Part shown: positions 63,841 through 64,000 of the stretch, one piece after another
Layout of the letters: the number at the start of each line of letters is the position of its first letter
How positions within the stretch are numbered: position 1 is the first letter of the stretch
Source of the DNA: Triatoma infestans
Lineage: Eukaryota > Arthropoda > Insecta > Hemiptera > Reduviidae
Length of the DNA: 64,000 bases
Reading direction: 5' to 3'
Assembly: GCA_011037195.1 (NCBI GenBank)
Contig: JAAEAF010014381.1
Location: forward strand, 32,410-96,409
Translations under genes and position numbers: made by a program
The notes under the pieces: model-generated
What the model was told of the DNA's origin: nothing
Databases searched by the model: none
What the model saw: only the letters and a program-made list of their open reading frames with translations

Positions 63841-64000
63841 AATAAATTAATGGGATTTATACAATACCTAGATAGAAGTAACTTCCTTAGTGAGTAACAG
63901 ATTGATATTCGCTCCTAGAGTTATGGATGTGCAAATGACGAATGATTAGACAGTAGAGAATGTATTGTCTTTGGTCAGGTCAAAATGTAAAATCACTGCA

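Overview
The window looks like intergenic DNA from an invertebrate animal, most probably an arthropod. It is AT-rich and full of microsatellites and poly-A/T runs. I found no spliced host gene, rRNA or intact tRNA gene. Nearly every recognisable protein fragment comes from a transposable element, and almost all are truncated or broken by stops and frameshifts. The arthropod guess rests on the mixture seen: RNase H-bearing non-LTR retrotransposons, a Jockey-like element, Penelope-like elements (PLEs) with GIY-YIG endonucleases, mariners with a D34D-type C-terminus, and a mariner-like transposase of the DUF4817 type. I cannot name the species.

Layout. 0-7 kb: tRNA-derived SINEs (called SINE-A here), LTR fragments, a first long copy of a family called the CCGGAAGT repeat. 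7-11 kb: a PLE endonuclease fragment, then a minus-strand RNase H non-LTR element (family 2) holding two nested insertions with 15-bp target duplications, then another CCGGAAGT repeat and a DUF4817-type transposase remnant. 12-22 kb: LTR-like element D, a 1.6-kb non-LTR element (family 1) inside a CCGGAAGT relative, a nested tandem and inverted duplication, LTR-E, and a long foldback. 24-30 kb: two PLEs with inverted termini; the first contains a SINE and a mariner, the second a non-LTR fragment. 30-35 kb: mostly unassigned. 35-37.6 kb: a DNA transposon with long inverted termini and a second mariner inside it. 37.7-46 kb: more CCGGAAGT copies, non-LTR fragments, and an internally deleted non-LTR element with ORF1 zinc knuckles, an endonuclease start and RNase H, itself split by another retroelement. 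46-52 kb: LTR-like D, tRNA-like SINE, a retropepsin-like fragment beside LTR-E, and two LTRs head to head. 52-64 kb: a SINE in a CCGGAAGT relative, a Jockey element inside another CCGGAAGT copy, a third LTR-like D, PLE scraps and local tandem duplications.

These sequences do not form a pathway. They form a stratigraphy: target duplications and interrupted repeats allow several insertion orders to be read directly. The two least explained signals are the modular CCGGAAGT repeat, with a hairpin at one end and an internal period of about 290 bp, and a short stem motif resembling a degenerate hammerhead core that recurs at ten places, several at PLE ends.
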